Below, one piece after another: positions 1-9,257 of a stretch of DNA of 35,851 nucleotides. How positions within the stretch are numbered: the stretch's first letter is position 1; the number at the start of each line of letters is the position of its first letter. The position numbers and the translations under genes were made by a program. The notes below the pieces were generated by a model, which was not told where the DNA came from, made no database searches, and saw only the letters and a program-made list of their open reading frames with translations. This DNA comes from Oscillospiraceae bacterium. GTDB taxonomy: Bacteria; Bacillota; Clostridia; Oscillospirales; Oscillospiraceae. Where the stretch lies: contig JAFTHT010000056.1 in NCBI GenBank assembly GCA_017457285.1, positions 1-35,851 of the forward strand. The letters are read 5' to 3'.

Positions 1-92
1 CTTTGGTCCTAATTCGCACCAAAATCTATGGATAATCCCATTCTACATTGTACGTTCATCGAACTTTTTCCTTATCGTAGATGATACCGGGA

Positions 93-156
93 GATTGCCA
101 CGTCGCTTCGCTCCTCGCAATGACAGCTTGATCTTAGTGCGAAAAACAATCATTTA
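93..156. repeat. Family A half-repeat followed by a family B-type terminus
   Basis: Positions 93-124 read GATTGCCACGTCGC...CTCGCAATGAC, the complement of the TGTCATTGCGAGG...GGCAATC repeat found at nine other places in the window. The next 32 bases (CAGCTTGATCTTAGTGCG then AACAATCATTTA) closely match the complement of 27383-27416, so this is the right end of an element like the one at 27379-27481. No clear left partner is visible in bases 1-92, which otherwise hold nothing I recognise. Confidence 0.7.
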
Positions 157-248
157 TCTGTGCAATCGCCCCCAGGGGGATTGTGGCCGTTTTTCTTCCA
201 TTACAAAAAATATTTTCATTTCCGTCTATTTTTGTTCAAAACACTATA

Positions 249-277
249 TTGATTTTCGGTCCGTAATCGTGTATGAT
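249..277 (+). promoter_or_regulatory. Sigma-A promoter of pckA
   Basis: TTGATT (249-254), a 17-nt spacer and TATGAT (272-277), each close to the housekeeping consensus. Transcription would start near 284 and leave a roughly 50-nt leader. The pckA ribosome binding site AGAGG is at 321-325. Confidence 0.8.
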
Positions 278-334
278 AAACTTGCTAGGAATGGGAAATT
301 CCCAAACATATTTTAATGAAAGAGGTAACTTACT

Positions 335-1933
<1,599 letters not shown>

Positions 1934-1952
1934 TTCCCTCTATATTATAATG

Positions 1953-1983
1953 TATCCCCCGGTGCAAACCGGGGGATATTTTT
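1953..1983 (+). terminator. Rho-independent terminator of pckA
   Basis: A perfect 11-bp stem (TATCCCCCGGT / ACCGGGGGATA) with a GCAA tetraloop is followed by five T. It lies 19 bases after the pckA stop codon. Confidence 0.93.
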
Positions 1984-1994
1984 GTGGAATGATA

Positions 1995-2080
1995 GATGAT
2001 TGTTTCGCGGTGGGTTTTGAATTACGGTGGCCTACGGCCGGAGGGGCACCTTCCCCCCGGAGAAAGGCATATCATTTACA
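1995..2080. repeat. Decayed family B/C-like element
   Basis: The left side reads GATGATTGTTTCGC and the right side ATATCATTTAC, resembling the family B termini (AATGATTGTTTAG / AACAATCATTTAC). The interior GGGGCACCTTCCCCCCGG is shared with the family C repeat around the DUF559 cassette (24903-24949). It is probably a worn composite copy between the pckA terminator and the end of the M23 gene. I see nothing else in 1984-2130. Confidence 0.45.
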
Positions 2081-2130
2081 CGCACAAGAGTCTGTATTGT
2101 TGGAAAAGAGGAAAGAAAACGGCGACTGCA

Positions 2131-2757
2131 TCAGCCCAGGGCGAAAAACCGGGCCGGGTCCAGGGGCATATCGTTCAGGGTGACGCAGAAATGGACATGG
2201 TCCCCGATGGCGTTCTCCAGCAGGGCGGAATCCCCTACGGCGCCGATGGTTTGCCCCAGCTTCACCGTATCCCCGATGGACACCGCCAGCACCGGGTCCA
2301 GGCTGGCGTAGGTGGTTACATAGCCGTCGGCGTGGCGGATTACCACGGTGGTGCCCATCAGGTCGTCGGCGTAGGCGGTGTAGACCACCCCGTCGGCGGC
2401 GGCCTTCACGGCTGTGCCGGCCTCGGCGGCGATGTCGATGCCATCATGGACCCGCCAGTCCCGGGTGGTGGGATTGTAGCTCAGGCAATCCATGGCGTAG
2501 CCCAGCACCGTTTCCCCGGTCAGGGGCAGGCCGGTCTTCAGGGGCTCCTTCGGCCGGGTGTTGGCGGTGGGGTCGGTGGAATCGGTGGGCAGGGTGGCGA
2601 TGGCCGGTACGTCCGGATTCTGGAGCCGGGCGTCCTCATTGCCGGAGCTGCGGGCGTAGAATATGCCGGCGATGGCGATGGCCACGGCGCAGGCGGTCAG
2701 GGCGATGTAGTAGCCCTTACCGGATAATTTTCGCCAAAAATTCTTGATTTGGTTCAT
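2131..2757 (-). CDS. SpoIIQ-like M23 (LytM) metallopeptidase, membrane-anchored
   Basis: A 208-residue protein with an N-terminal membrane segment (about residues 16-34), a Pro/Thr-rich linker (about 48-75) and a C-terminal M23 peptidase domain. The zinc-ligand motifs are complete: HDGID (H104, D108) and HVH (H187, H189). In clostridial SpoIIQ this domain is active, whereas the Bacillus version has lost a ligand. SpoIIQ sits in the forespore membrane, binds SpoIIIAH across the septum and is needed for engulfment. The start is ATG at 2757, because GGAGGT at 2770-2765 lies 7 nt upstream; an in-frame GTG at 2766 would sit inside that site. The sigma-F-like promoter at 2778-2806 supports the SpoIIQ reading. 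A general M23 wall hydrolase remains possible. No spoIID or spoIIIA genes are nearby. Confidence 0.8.
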   Translation of the reverse strand: MNQIKNFWRKLSGKGYYIALTACAVAIAIAGIFYARSSGNEDARLQNPDVPAIATLPTDSTDPTANTRPKEPLKTGLPLTGETVLGYAMDCLSYNPTTRDWRVHDGIDIAAEAGTAVKAAADGVVYTAYADDLMGTTVVIRHADGYVTTYASLDPVLAVSIGDTVKLGQTIGAVGDSALLENAIGDHVHFCVTLNDMPLDPARFFALG

Positions 2758-2777
2758 TTTTAGCACCTCCGATGGAC

Positions 2778-2806
2778 ATTATCGCCCAAAAACGGAGATT
2801 CTATAC
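2778..2806 (-). promoter_or_regulatory. Sigma-F-like promoter of the SpoIIQ-like gene
   Basis: On the minus strand, GTATA (2806-2802), 15 nt, then GGCGATAAT (2786-2778) fits the Bacillus forespore pattern GywTA / GGnnAnAnT. The implied start near 2771 leaves a very short leader before the ribosome binding site. No good sigma-A -35 lies at the right distance. Judged by eye. Confidence 0.5.
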
Positions 2807-2851
2807 ACGCCAGGGGAATCTTTCCCCTTCTGACAAATTCTGCGCCGAGCC

Positions 2852-2880
2852 TTGACGCTTTCGAGGTTGTGTGATATTAT
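2852..2880 (+). promoter_or_regulatory. Sigma-A promoter of the glycan operon
   Basis: TTGACG (2852-2857), a 17-nt spacer and TATTAT (2875-2880). The leader of about 110 nt to the first gene contains a GC-rich hairpin, CCACCGC-ACCT-GCGGTGG (2916-2933), of unknown role. Confidence 0.75.
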
Positions 2881-2999
2881 TTATAATGAGATGGTAGGAT
2901 GTTCCGCAAAAAACGCCACCGCACCTGCGGTGGATGCAGCGCTACTTCCTCCCAAAACCCCGGCCGCCGAAGGGGCGGAGGAAGCGAGAGGCATGGGAT

Positions 3000-4133
3000 A
3001 TGGAAAAGAATGTATTATATATCACCTATGTAGATTACCTGGAAAGCGCCTTTCCCGGGGTTCAAATTAAAATTCAGGGCCAAACCATGGCCATGGAGGG
3101 CGCTGGGCTTCATGTGGACCGGGTGAACCAGTACGGCAGGGATGCCCAACTGGTGACCGGCGGGGAAACCCGCCTGATCAGCGCTCCGCTGCCCCGGCTG
3201 GCCATCTATCGGGCGGTGAAGGCGGCGGTGGAGCAGCGGCACTACATGGCCGCCTATATCCGCTTCCAATTTTTCAGCGAGGATGTACGGAAAATCTGCA
3301 AGCTGCTGAAAAGCCGGGGTGTGCGGGTGCTGATGGAGTTCCCCACCTATCCCTACGAGGGGGAGCTGCACCAGCAGGGCCCCAAGGGCGAAATCAAGCT
3401 GCTGTGCGACCGGCTCTACCGGCGGCCCTGCGCCAAATACATCGATGCCTTCGTCACCCAGGCGGAGGAGCCGAAGATCTATGGGGTGAATTGCATCCGG
3501 GTGCTCAACGGCCTGGACTATGCTACGCATCCCCTCAGAACCATTCGCCCGGCCCGGGCCGATGCGCTTCATCTGGTGGCGGTGGCCTCCATGCTGCCCT
3601 GGCATGGCTACGACCGGCTGCTGCATGGTCTGGCGGTCTATAAGGGCGGCACCAAGGTGGTGCTGCACCTGGTGGGCCAGGGCAAGGAGATTGCCAAGTA
3701 CCGGGAGATCGTGGAAAAGCATCATTTGGAAGACCAGGTGGTGTTCCACGGGGCCCAGGGTGGCGCCGCCCTGGAGGAAATCGTGTCCGGCTGCGATATT
3801 GCGGTGGGGTCTTTGGGAGCCTTCCGCATTGGTCTGAAGAAAATGAGTACCCTGAAATCCCGGGAATATTGCGCCTGGGGCTTTCCCTCTGTGAATGCCA
3901 CTCCAACGGATATTTTGAGCATGGAGGATCCCTTCTGCCTCTTCGTGCCGGAGGATGAATCGGCGGTGGATGTGGAGCAGATTGTGCAATTCTATCACCG
4001 GGTCTACTTTGACAGCGGCTTGACCGCCCGGCAGATTGGCGAGAAAATCAGAGCCGCTGCCGAGGGTTGCAGTGATGTCCGGGCGGTGTTCCGGCCGGTG
4101 ATCGAATTCATGGAACGGGGCGAGGGAAAATGA
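3000..4133 (+). CDS. Glycosyltransferase, probable GT-B fold (GT4-like)
   Basis: A 377-residue cytosolic or membrane-associated sugar transferase by family resemblance. The C-terminal half has GT4 features: a HLVGQGKE segment after a beta strand (near residues 223-230), a DQVVFHGA stretch, and a late SREYCAWGFPSVNAT segment at the position of the donor-binding loop. The typical E-x7-E motif is not clear, so donor and acceptor cannot be named. The start chosen is ATG at 3000 (MEKNVLYIT), with a weak AGAGG 8 nt upstream; an upstream in-frame extension is possible but translates to Arg/Pro-rich sequence. It is the first gene of the operon and its last four bases ATGA overlap the start of the next transferase, so translation is probably coupled. 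Confidence 0.75.
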   Translation: MEKNVLYITYVDYLESAFPGVQIKIQGQTMAMEGAGLHVDRVNQYGRDAQLVTGGETRLISAPLPRLAIYRAVKAAVEQRHYMAAYIRFQFFSEDVRKICKLLKSRGVRVLMEFPTYPYEGELHQQGPKGEIKLLCDRLYRRPCAKYIDAFVTQAEEPKIYGVNCIRVLNGLDYATHPLRTIRPARADALHLVAVASMLPWHGYDRLLHGLAVYKGGTKVVLHLVGQGKEIAKYREIVEKHHLEDQVVFHGAQGGAALEEIVSGCDIAVGSLGAFRIGLKKMSTLKSREYCAWGFPSVNATPTDILSMEDPFCLFVPEDESAVDVEQIVQFYHRVYFDSGLTARQIGEKIRAAAEGCSDVRAVFRPVIEFMERGEGK

Positions 4134-5335
4134 AACGGAAGATTATCCTGCTTTGCAATACCTGTCCCTACGGCGGGGAGGTCTTCCTGCGAAATGAATT
4201 GGATTATGTCCCCCCGGATCGGTCTGTGACGCTGTTTCCCATTCTGGCAACGGATTTGGCTGCGTATTCGCCGCTGCCGGAGCATATTGAACTCCAAACC
4301 GTCGCCTCCCGGCCTACGGTGTGGGATTATTTGGCAGCCGGCTTCAAGAGCTTCTGGGCTTTGCTCCGGCAGAGGGAGCTGGCGGCGGTATTCCGACACA
4401 AGCAGCCCCTGCGGAATTTTGTCAAGGCCCTGAAATTCGGCTGCGTGGCGGAAAGTCGTGTCCGGCGGATACGCCGGTGGATCGATGCCAACGCCCCCGG
4501 GGAGCCGCTTCTGTTTTATTCCTACTGGCTTTACGAGGCGGCCTATGTGGCGGCCAGATTGAAGGCCCTTTATCCCGGCAGCCGGTTCGTATCCCGGTGC
4601 CATGGCTTCGATTTATATCAGGTTCGGCATCCCAATGGATACTTGCCCTACCGGGACTACATCCTGTCCTCGGCAGACGGGGTTTTTCCCATCAGTGACG
4701 ATGGAAAAGCCTATATTTCCCGTATTTACGGCGGGAAATGGGACAAAAAGACCCAGGTTATGCGCCTGGGTACGGCGGACCACGGCCTGAATCCAGCGAG
4801 TTCTGACTCCGTTGTGACCCTGGTCAGCTGCTCCAATTTGGTGGAAGTGAAGCGGGTGGACCGGATTATCCAGGCCCTGGCTCAGGCGGAGGTACCCCTT
4901 CGCTGGTACCATTTTGGCGACGGCGAGCTGCGCCGGTCCCTGGAGGACCAGGCTAAGGCCCTGCCGGCGCATGTTGAGTGGAAATTCATGGGATTTGTAC
5001 CCAATGGGGAGCTGATGGATTTCTATCGGACCCACCATGTGGATGCCTTTTTGAACGTCAGCGCCTCGGAGGGGGTGCCGGTGTCCATCATGGAGGCCCT
5101 GTCCTTCGGCATCCCGGCGGTGGCCACGGATGTGGGTGGCACCCACGAAATTCTGGAGGATGGGCACAACGGGCGGCTTTTGCGCCCGGATTTTGGCCGT
5201 CACGACCTGCTGGCGGCCATCCTGGAGGTGGCCCAATCGGAAACCATGGGCCCCAATGCCCGGCGACATTGGGAGCAAAAATGCGATGCCCCGGTGAATT
5301 ACCGGCGGTTTTACAACTATTTGGAAGAGAGATAA
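4130..5335 (+). CDS. Glycosyltransferase family 4
   Basis: A 401-residue GT-B transferase. The C-terminal donor domain carries the E-x7-E motif as EGVPVSIME (E314, E322), followed by GIPAVATDVGG, both hallmarks of retaining GT4 enzymes using a nucleotide sugar. The N-terminal part has FVSRCHGFDLY, typical of acceptor-domain loops. It overlaps the upstream gene by ATGA and ends 23 bases before the UDP-ManNAc dehydrogenase gene. The neighbours make a ManNAcA- or ManNAc-containing glycan the likely product, but the exact linkage cannot be read from sequence. No flippase, polymerase or transporter gene accompanies it in the window. Confidence 0.88.
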   Translation: MKRKIILLCNTCPYGGEVFLRNELDYVPPDRSVTLFPILATDLAAYSPLPEHIELQTVASRPTVWDYLAAGFKSFWALLRQRELAAVFRHKQPLRNFVKALKFGCVAESRVRRIRRWIDANAPGEPLLFYSYWLYEAAYVAARLKALYPGSRFVSRCHGFDLYQVRHPNGYLPYRDYILSSADGVFPISDDGKAYISRIYGGKWDKKTQVMRLGTADHGLNPASSDSVVTLVSCSNLVEVKRVDRIIQALAQAEVPLRWYHFGDGELRRSLEDQAKALPAHVEWKFMGFVPNGELMDFYRTHHVDAFLNVSASEGVPVSIMEALSFGIPAVATDVGGTHEILEDGHNGRLLRPDFGRHDLLAAILEVAQSETMGPNARRHWEQKCDAPVNYRRFYNYLEER

Positions 5336-5358
5336 CGACAACGAGGAGGAAATGGAGC

Positions 5359-6573
5359 ATGGTAAATGTCATCGGACTGGGCTATATCGGCCTGCCCACG
5401 GCCCTGATGCTGGCCAGTCACGGTGTCCAGGTGGTGGGCACGGACTATAACAAGGAGCTGGTGGCCACCCTGAACGCGGGCCATACCACCTTCAAGGAGG
5501 ATGGGCTGGACGAGCTGTTTGCCAAGGCGGTGGACTGCGGTATTGGTTTTTCCACCGAATACCAGGTCACGGATACCTATATTATCTCCGTGCCCACCCC
5601 CTACGATAAATTCAGCAAGAAGGTGGATGCCTGCTATGTGGTGGCGGCGGTGAAGAGCGTGCTGGCGGTGTGCCCCAAGGGGGCGACGCTGGTGATTGAG
5701 TCCACCGTGTCCCCCGGTACCATCGACAAATTCGTCCGGCCGGTGATTGAAGAATGGGGTGCCGGTCTGGATGTCCATCTGGTCCATGCCCCGGAGCGGA
5801 TCATCCCCGGCAACATGGTCCAGGAGCTGATTCACAACAACCGCACCATCGGCGCGGACGATGTTGCCGTGGGCAATAAAATCAAGACCCTCTACAGCTC
5901 CTTCTGCCAGGGCCAGATCGTGGTGACGGATATCCGCACCGCGGAGATGACCAAGGTAGTGGAGAACACCTTCCGGGCGGTGAACATCGCCTTCGCCAAC
6001 GAGCTGGCGAAAATCTGCCGCTACGACGGCATGGACGTTTACGAAATCATCCGGATTTGCAATATGCACCCCCGGGTCAATATTTTGCAGCCGGGCCCCG
6101 GCGTGGGTGGCCATTGCATCAGCGTGGATCCCTGGTTCCTGGTGGGCGACTACCCCAGCCTGGCCAAGGTCATCGACGAATCCATGCGGACCAACGAGGG
6201 GATGCCGGATTTCGTGCTGGAGCGAATCTACGAGATCATGAAGGAAAATGGCCTGGAGAACGTGAAGCGGGTGGGTCTGTATGGCCTGACCTACAAGGAA
6301 AACGTGGACGATTGCCGGGAATCCCCCACCCTCCAGCTGCTGGAAAGCCAGCAGCGCCATCTGGCGGAGCCCCTGAAGGTCTATGACCCCCTGGTGCAGT
6401 CGGATTTGGTGCCCAACCAGTACCACGATTTGGACGCCTTCCTGGCGGATGTGGACATGGTGGTCATCATGGTGGGCCATGAGGAGCTTCGGCAGAATCT
6501 GGACAAGCTGGCGGGGAAAATCCTGCTGGATACCCGCCATGTGTGCCCCCTGCCCGGTACCTATACCCTTTGA
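5359..6573 (+). CDS. wecC: UDP-N-acetyl-D-mannosamine dehydrogenase (nucleotide-sugar dehydrogenase)
   Basis: Oxidises C6 of UDP-ManNAc to UDP-ManNAcA with two NAD+. The protein has 404 residues, normal for the UDP-glucose/GDP-mannose dehydrogenase superfamily. The Rossmann motif GLGYIGLP is near residue 6. The catalytic cysteine is C253 in GVGGHCISVDPWFL, the WecC-type version of this loop; UDP-glucose dehydrogenases differ here. The start is ATG at 5359 with GAGGAGG about 9 nt upstream. It is followed by the epimerase that makes its substrate, which fixes the pathway as UDP-GlcNAc to UDP-ManNAc to UDP-ManNAcA. Substrate assignment from the loop and neighbour is strong but not proven. Confidence 0.92.
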   Translation: MVNVIGLGYIGLPTALMLASHGVQVVGTDYNKELVATLNAGHTTFKEDGLDELFAKAVDCGIGFSTEYQVTDTYIISVPTPYDKFSKKVDACYVVAAVKSVLAVCPKGATLVIESTVSPGTIDKFVRPVIEEWGAGLDVHLVHAPERIIPGNMVQELIHNNRTIGADDVAVGNKIKTLYSSFCQGQIVVTDIRTAEMTKVVENTFRAVNIAFANELAKICRYDGMDVYEIIRICNMHPRVNILQPGPGVGGHCISVDPWFLVGDYPSLAKVIDESMRTNEGMPDFVLERIYEIMKENGLENVKRVGLYGLTYKENVDDCRESPTLQLLESQQRHLAEPLKVYDPLVQSDLVPNQYHDLDAFLADVDMVVIMVGHEELRQNLDKLAGKILLDTRHVCPLPGTYTL

Positions 6574-6599
6574 GATTAGAAAAGGACGATTATCTGCCA

Positions 6600-7694
6600 A
6601 TGAAAAAGATCATGCTGGTTTTCGGCACCCGGCCGGAAGCGATTAAAATGTGCCCCCTGGTCAACGAGCTGAAGCGGCACAGCCAGTTGCAGACCCTGGT
6701 GTGCGTCACCGGGCAGCACCGGCAGATGTTGGACCAGGTGCTGGAGGCGTTCCATGTGACGCCGGATTACGACCTTTCAATCATGAAGGCCCAGCAGACC
6801 CTCTTCGATGTGACCACCAACATCCTGCAGCGGATTAAGGAGGTCCTGGAGCGGGAGCGGCCGGACGTGGTGCTGGTCCATGGTGATACCTCCACCACCT
6901 TCGTCACCGCCCTGGCCTGCTTTTATTTGCAGATTCCCGTAGGCCATGTGGAGGCGGGCCTACGGACCTATGACATCTATTCCCCCTACCCGGAGGAATT
7001 TAACCGCCAGGCGGTGGGCATCATCGCCCGGTACCATTTCGCCCCCACGGAGTTGTCCCGGGATAATCTGGTTCGGGAGGGGAAGGATCCTGCCGGGATT
7101 TATGTGACGGGCAACACCGCCATCGATGCGTTGCGGACCACCGTTCGCCGGGAATATTCCCACCCGGAGCTGGATTGGGCAGCGGATAGCCGCCTGATTT
7201 TGCTGACGGCGCACCGGCGGGAGAATCTGGGCCAGCCCATGCGGCATATGTTCCGGGCCATCAAGCGCATTGTGGAGGAGCATCCGGATATCAAGGTGAT
7301 TTATCCCATTCATATGAACCCCGCCGTCCGGCAGGCCGCAGCGGAGGTTTTTGGGAACGATGACCGGATTCGCATCATCGAGCCGCTGGATGTGCTGGAT
7401 TTCCACAATTTCCTGGCCAAAAGCTACCTGATTCTGACGGACAGCGGCGGCATCCAGGAGGAGGCGCCCAGCCTGGGCAAGCCGGTGCTGGTCATGCGGG
7501 ATACTACCGAACGCCCCGAGGGCATTGCCGCCGGTACTTTGAAGCTGGTGGGCACCGACGAGGAGCCCATTTACGCCGAGTTCAAGCGTCTGCTGACAGA
7601 CCCGGTAGCCTACGAAGCCATGGCCCAAGCCTCCAACCCCTACGGCGACGGCCACGCCTGTCAACGAATCGCCCAAATTTTACTGGAAACATAA
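6600..7694 (+). CDS. wecB: UDP-N-acetylglucosamine 2-epimerase (non-hydrolysing)
   Basis: Interconverts UDP-GlcNAc and UDP-ManNAc in the cytosol. The 364-residue length is typical. Recognisable segments are FGTRPEAIKM at the N-terminus, VHGDTSTT, HVEAGLRT, LTAHRREN, and DSGGIQEEAPS near the C-terminus, all conserved in WecB/MnaA. The start is ATG at 6600 (MKKIMLVFG), with only a weak AAGGA 13 nt upstream, so coupling to the dehydrogenase 27 nt upstream is likely. Last gene of the operon; its TAA stop runs straight into the hairpin of the repeat at 7692-7922. In Firmicutes ManNAc also feeds wall teichoic acid linkage units, so the enzyme may serve more than one glycan. Confidence 0.95.
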   Translation: MKKIMLVFGTRPEAIKMCPLVNELKRHSQLQTLVCVTGQHRQMLDQVLEAFHVTPDYDLSIMKAQQTLFDVTTNILQRIKEVLERERPDVVLVHGDTSTTFVTALACFYLQIPVGHVEAGLRTYDIYSPYPEEFNRQAVGIIARYHFAPTELSRDNLVREGKDPAGIYVTGNTAIDALRTTVRREYSHPELDWAADSRLILLTAHRRENLGQPMRHMFRAIKRIVEEHPDIKVIYPIHMNPAVRQAAAEVFGNDDRIRIIEPLDVLDFHNFLAKSYLILTDSGGIQEEAPSLGKPVLVMRDTTERPEGIAAGTLKLVGTDEEPIYAEFKRLLTDPVAYEAMAQASNPYGDGHACQRIAQILLET

Positions 7695-7922
7695 AGAAAC
7701 GGCCCATTGGGCCGTTTCAGCGTGTCAAAAAAGTAGTCTGTCATTCCGAGGGAGCGAAGCGACCGTGGGAATCCGTTTTCTCAAAGTTGTGATTTATCCA
7801 ATAAACTCGTTGATTTCGGAATCTTTTTAAGAACGGATTGCCACGTCGGCCTACGGCCTCCTCGCAATGACATCGTTTTTCGACAGTCTGAAACGGCCCA
7901 TTGGGCCGTTTCTTTTTTACCA
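7692..7922. repeat. Composite inverted-repeat element between convergent genes (family A core)
   Basis: The ends are copies of one hairpin, GAAACGGCCC-ATT-GGGCCGTTTC (7696-7718 and 7890-7912), in inverted orientation with related flanks (CAG..TGTC..AAAAA). Inside lie a degenerate family A half (7740-7775) and a good one in inverse orientation (7836-7871). Both convergent genes, wecB and alaX, end with TAA directly against a hairpin. The hairpin at 7890-7912 is followed by TTTTTT and would terminate transcripts arriving from wecB. Confidence 0.85.
7890..7917 (+). terminator. Terminator hairpin downstream of wecB
   Basis: A perfect 10-bp stem GAAACGGCCC / GGGCCGTTTC with an ATT loop and a six-T tract at 7912-7917. 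Its twin at 7696-7718 lacks the T tract on this strand but has TTTATG on the other strand, so it could end alaX transcripts that read through. Confidence 0.75.
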
Positions 7923-9053
7923 AATTGTATCAAAAAACGCGCGGATTTGAGGAATCTCCCCCTGAATGCTGCCCTGAAAATAGCCGGGTTTGCCGCCGCC
8001 ACGGGCGTTCAGCTCCCGCTTGAGGGCATCCCCAAGGGCTTTCACATCGCCGCTTTTGTTCACAAGGCACACCGATGTGCCGGAAAATACCGCCGCGGTG
8101 CCCCCGCAGACCGAACCGATCCGATCCGCCAGCTCCCGCAGGGCGTTGGGGGTCAGGCCCTCCTCGAAATGCAGGACGTTTCCCCGCCCGGCATAGCTTT
8201 GGGCGATGGTGTCGAAGATTCTCCGCTCCAGAGCCGTGGCCCGGAACTCCGCCGCCGCCAGCCGGTCGTTCATTTTCCGGGCAGCCGCTCCGGTTTCCAG
8301 GATTTTTGCGGAAAAAGCCTGGGAAACCTGGCGATTTTGGTCATAAACGCCATTCAAAAGTTCCAATGCCTGGCTGCCGCAGGCCATTTCGATTCGAACC
8401 CCCTGGTGGAATTTCACACAGGAAAACAGCTTGATGAGGCCGATTTCACCGGTTTGCTTCACATGAACACCGCAGCAGGCGCAGCTGTCCACCCCGGGAA
8501 TCTCCACGATCCGCACCGGCCAGGGCAGAGGACGTTTGGTGCGGTAGACAGTATTGGGCAGTTCCTCCGGGCTGGGCACCGTGCAGTGGATGGGCAAATT
8601 GGCCCACACCGCCCGGTTGGCCTCGGCCTCGATTTCCGGCAGGGCATCGGCAGGGATAGGGCCGTCAAAATCGATGGTGATGCAGTCGGCCCCCATGTGG
8701 AAGCCCACATTGTGCCACCCAAACCGCCGGCAGACGATGCCGGAAACGATATGCTCCCCGGCGTGGGACTGCATCAGCCGGAACCGCCGGTCCCAATCGA
8801 TGGCCCCCTCCACAGTTTCGCCGGGGGTCAGGGGCCCGTCGCAGAGGTGGATCACATCCTCCCCCCGCTCCTGCACATCCAGCACCCGGAGGCCGCCCAG
8901 TGTGCCCAGATCGCAGGCCTGGCCGCCCCCCTCGGGGTAAAAGGCCGTGGCGGAAAGGGTGATTTCCCAGCCCTTTTTCGTTTCAACGCACCCCGTCACC
9001 GGGGCGCAGAACCGAGCCATGTGGCTGTCCTCGTAATACAATTTCCGTGTCAT
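7917..9053 (-). CDS. Alanyl-tRNA editing protein, long AlaX type with DHHA1-like C-terminus
   Basis: Stand-alone homologue of the alanyl-tRNA synthetase editing domain; hydrolyses Ser- or Gly-tRNA(Ala) in the cytosol. The protein has 378 residues. The editing-domain zinc motifs are present as HAGEH (H97, H101) and CxxxH within CACCGVH (C193, H197). An early FYPEGGGQ segment is typical of the AlaRS beta-barrel. The C-terminal part (about 245-378), ending in a GGGKPGYFQG glycine-rich motif, matches the DHHA1 domain, making this the AlaX-L form. The start is ATG at 9053 with AAGGAG 8 nt upstream; a longer N-terminus would begin in repeat sequence. Last gene of the long minus-strand run, downstream of deoB with a family B element between them. 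Confidence 0.92.
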   Translation of the reverse strand: MTRKLYYEDSHMARFCAPVTGCVETKKGWEITLSATAFYPEGGGQACDLGTLGGLRVLDVQERGEDVIHLCDGPLTPGETVEGAIDWDRRFRLMQSHAGEHIVSGIVCRRFGWHNVGFHMGADCITIDFDGPIPADALPEIEAEANRAVWANLPIHCTVPSPEELPNTVYRTKRPLPWPVRIVEIPGVDSCACCGVHVKQTGEIGLIKLFSCVKFHQGVRIEMACGSQALELLNGVYDQNRQVSQAFSAKILETGAAARKMNDRLAAAEFRATALERRIFDTIAQSYAGRGNVLHFEEGLTPNALRELADRIGSVCGGTAAVFSGTSVCLVNKSGDVKALGDALKRELNARGGGKPGYFQGSIQGEIPQIRAFFDTIW

Positions 9054-9073
9054 AGGATTCTCCTTGCTGTGGA

Positions 9074-9257
9074 ATGGAAAATGGTTATTTAGAATAGGAA
9101 TCACCCCTCGCCCCCCTCATTCATGAGGGGGGTGGCCGAGCGAAGCGAAGGTCGGGGGGAGTCCGAAATATTGTGAATGGTATACTCCCCCCGCCCCTGC
9201 GGGGCACCCCCCTCATAAATGAGGGAGGCAAGGGGTGCTGCCGCAAACAATCACTTA
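9074..9257. repeat. Family B repeat, copy 1
   Basis: The left end reads GGAAAATGGTTATTTAG and the right end AAACAATCACTTA. Each arm carries a CCCCTCATTCATGAGGGG or CCCCTCATAAATGAGGGA hairpin, and the centre has GCCGAGCGAAGCGAAGGTCGG plus GGGGCACCCCC. It lies between deoB and alaX. The deoB stop codon (9251-9253) falls inside the right terminus. Confidence 0.88.

Noticed and set aside
1996..2727. 243-codon open frame on the plus strand across the M23 gene
   Set aside because: Composition typical of reverse reading; the minus-strand M23 protein has catalytic motifs, a ribosome site and a promoter.
2757..2766. GTG at 2766 as the start of the M23 gene
   Set aside because: It lies within the GGAGGT ribosome site that serves ATG at 2757.
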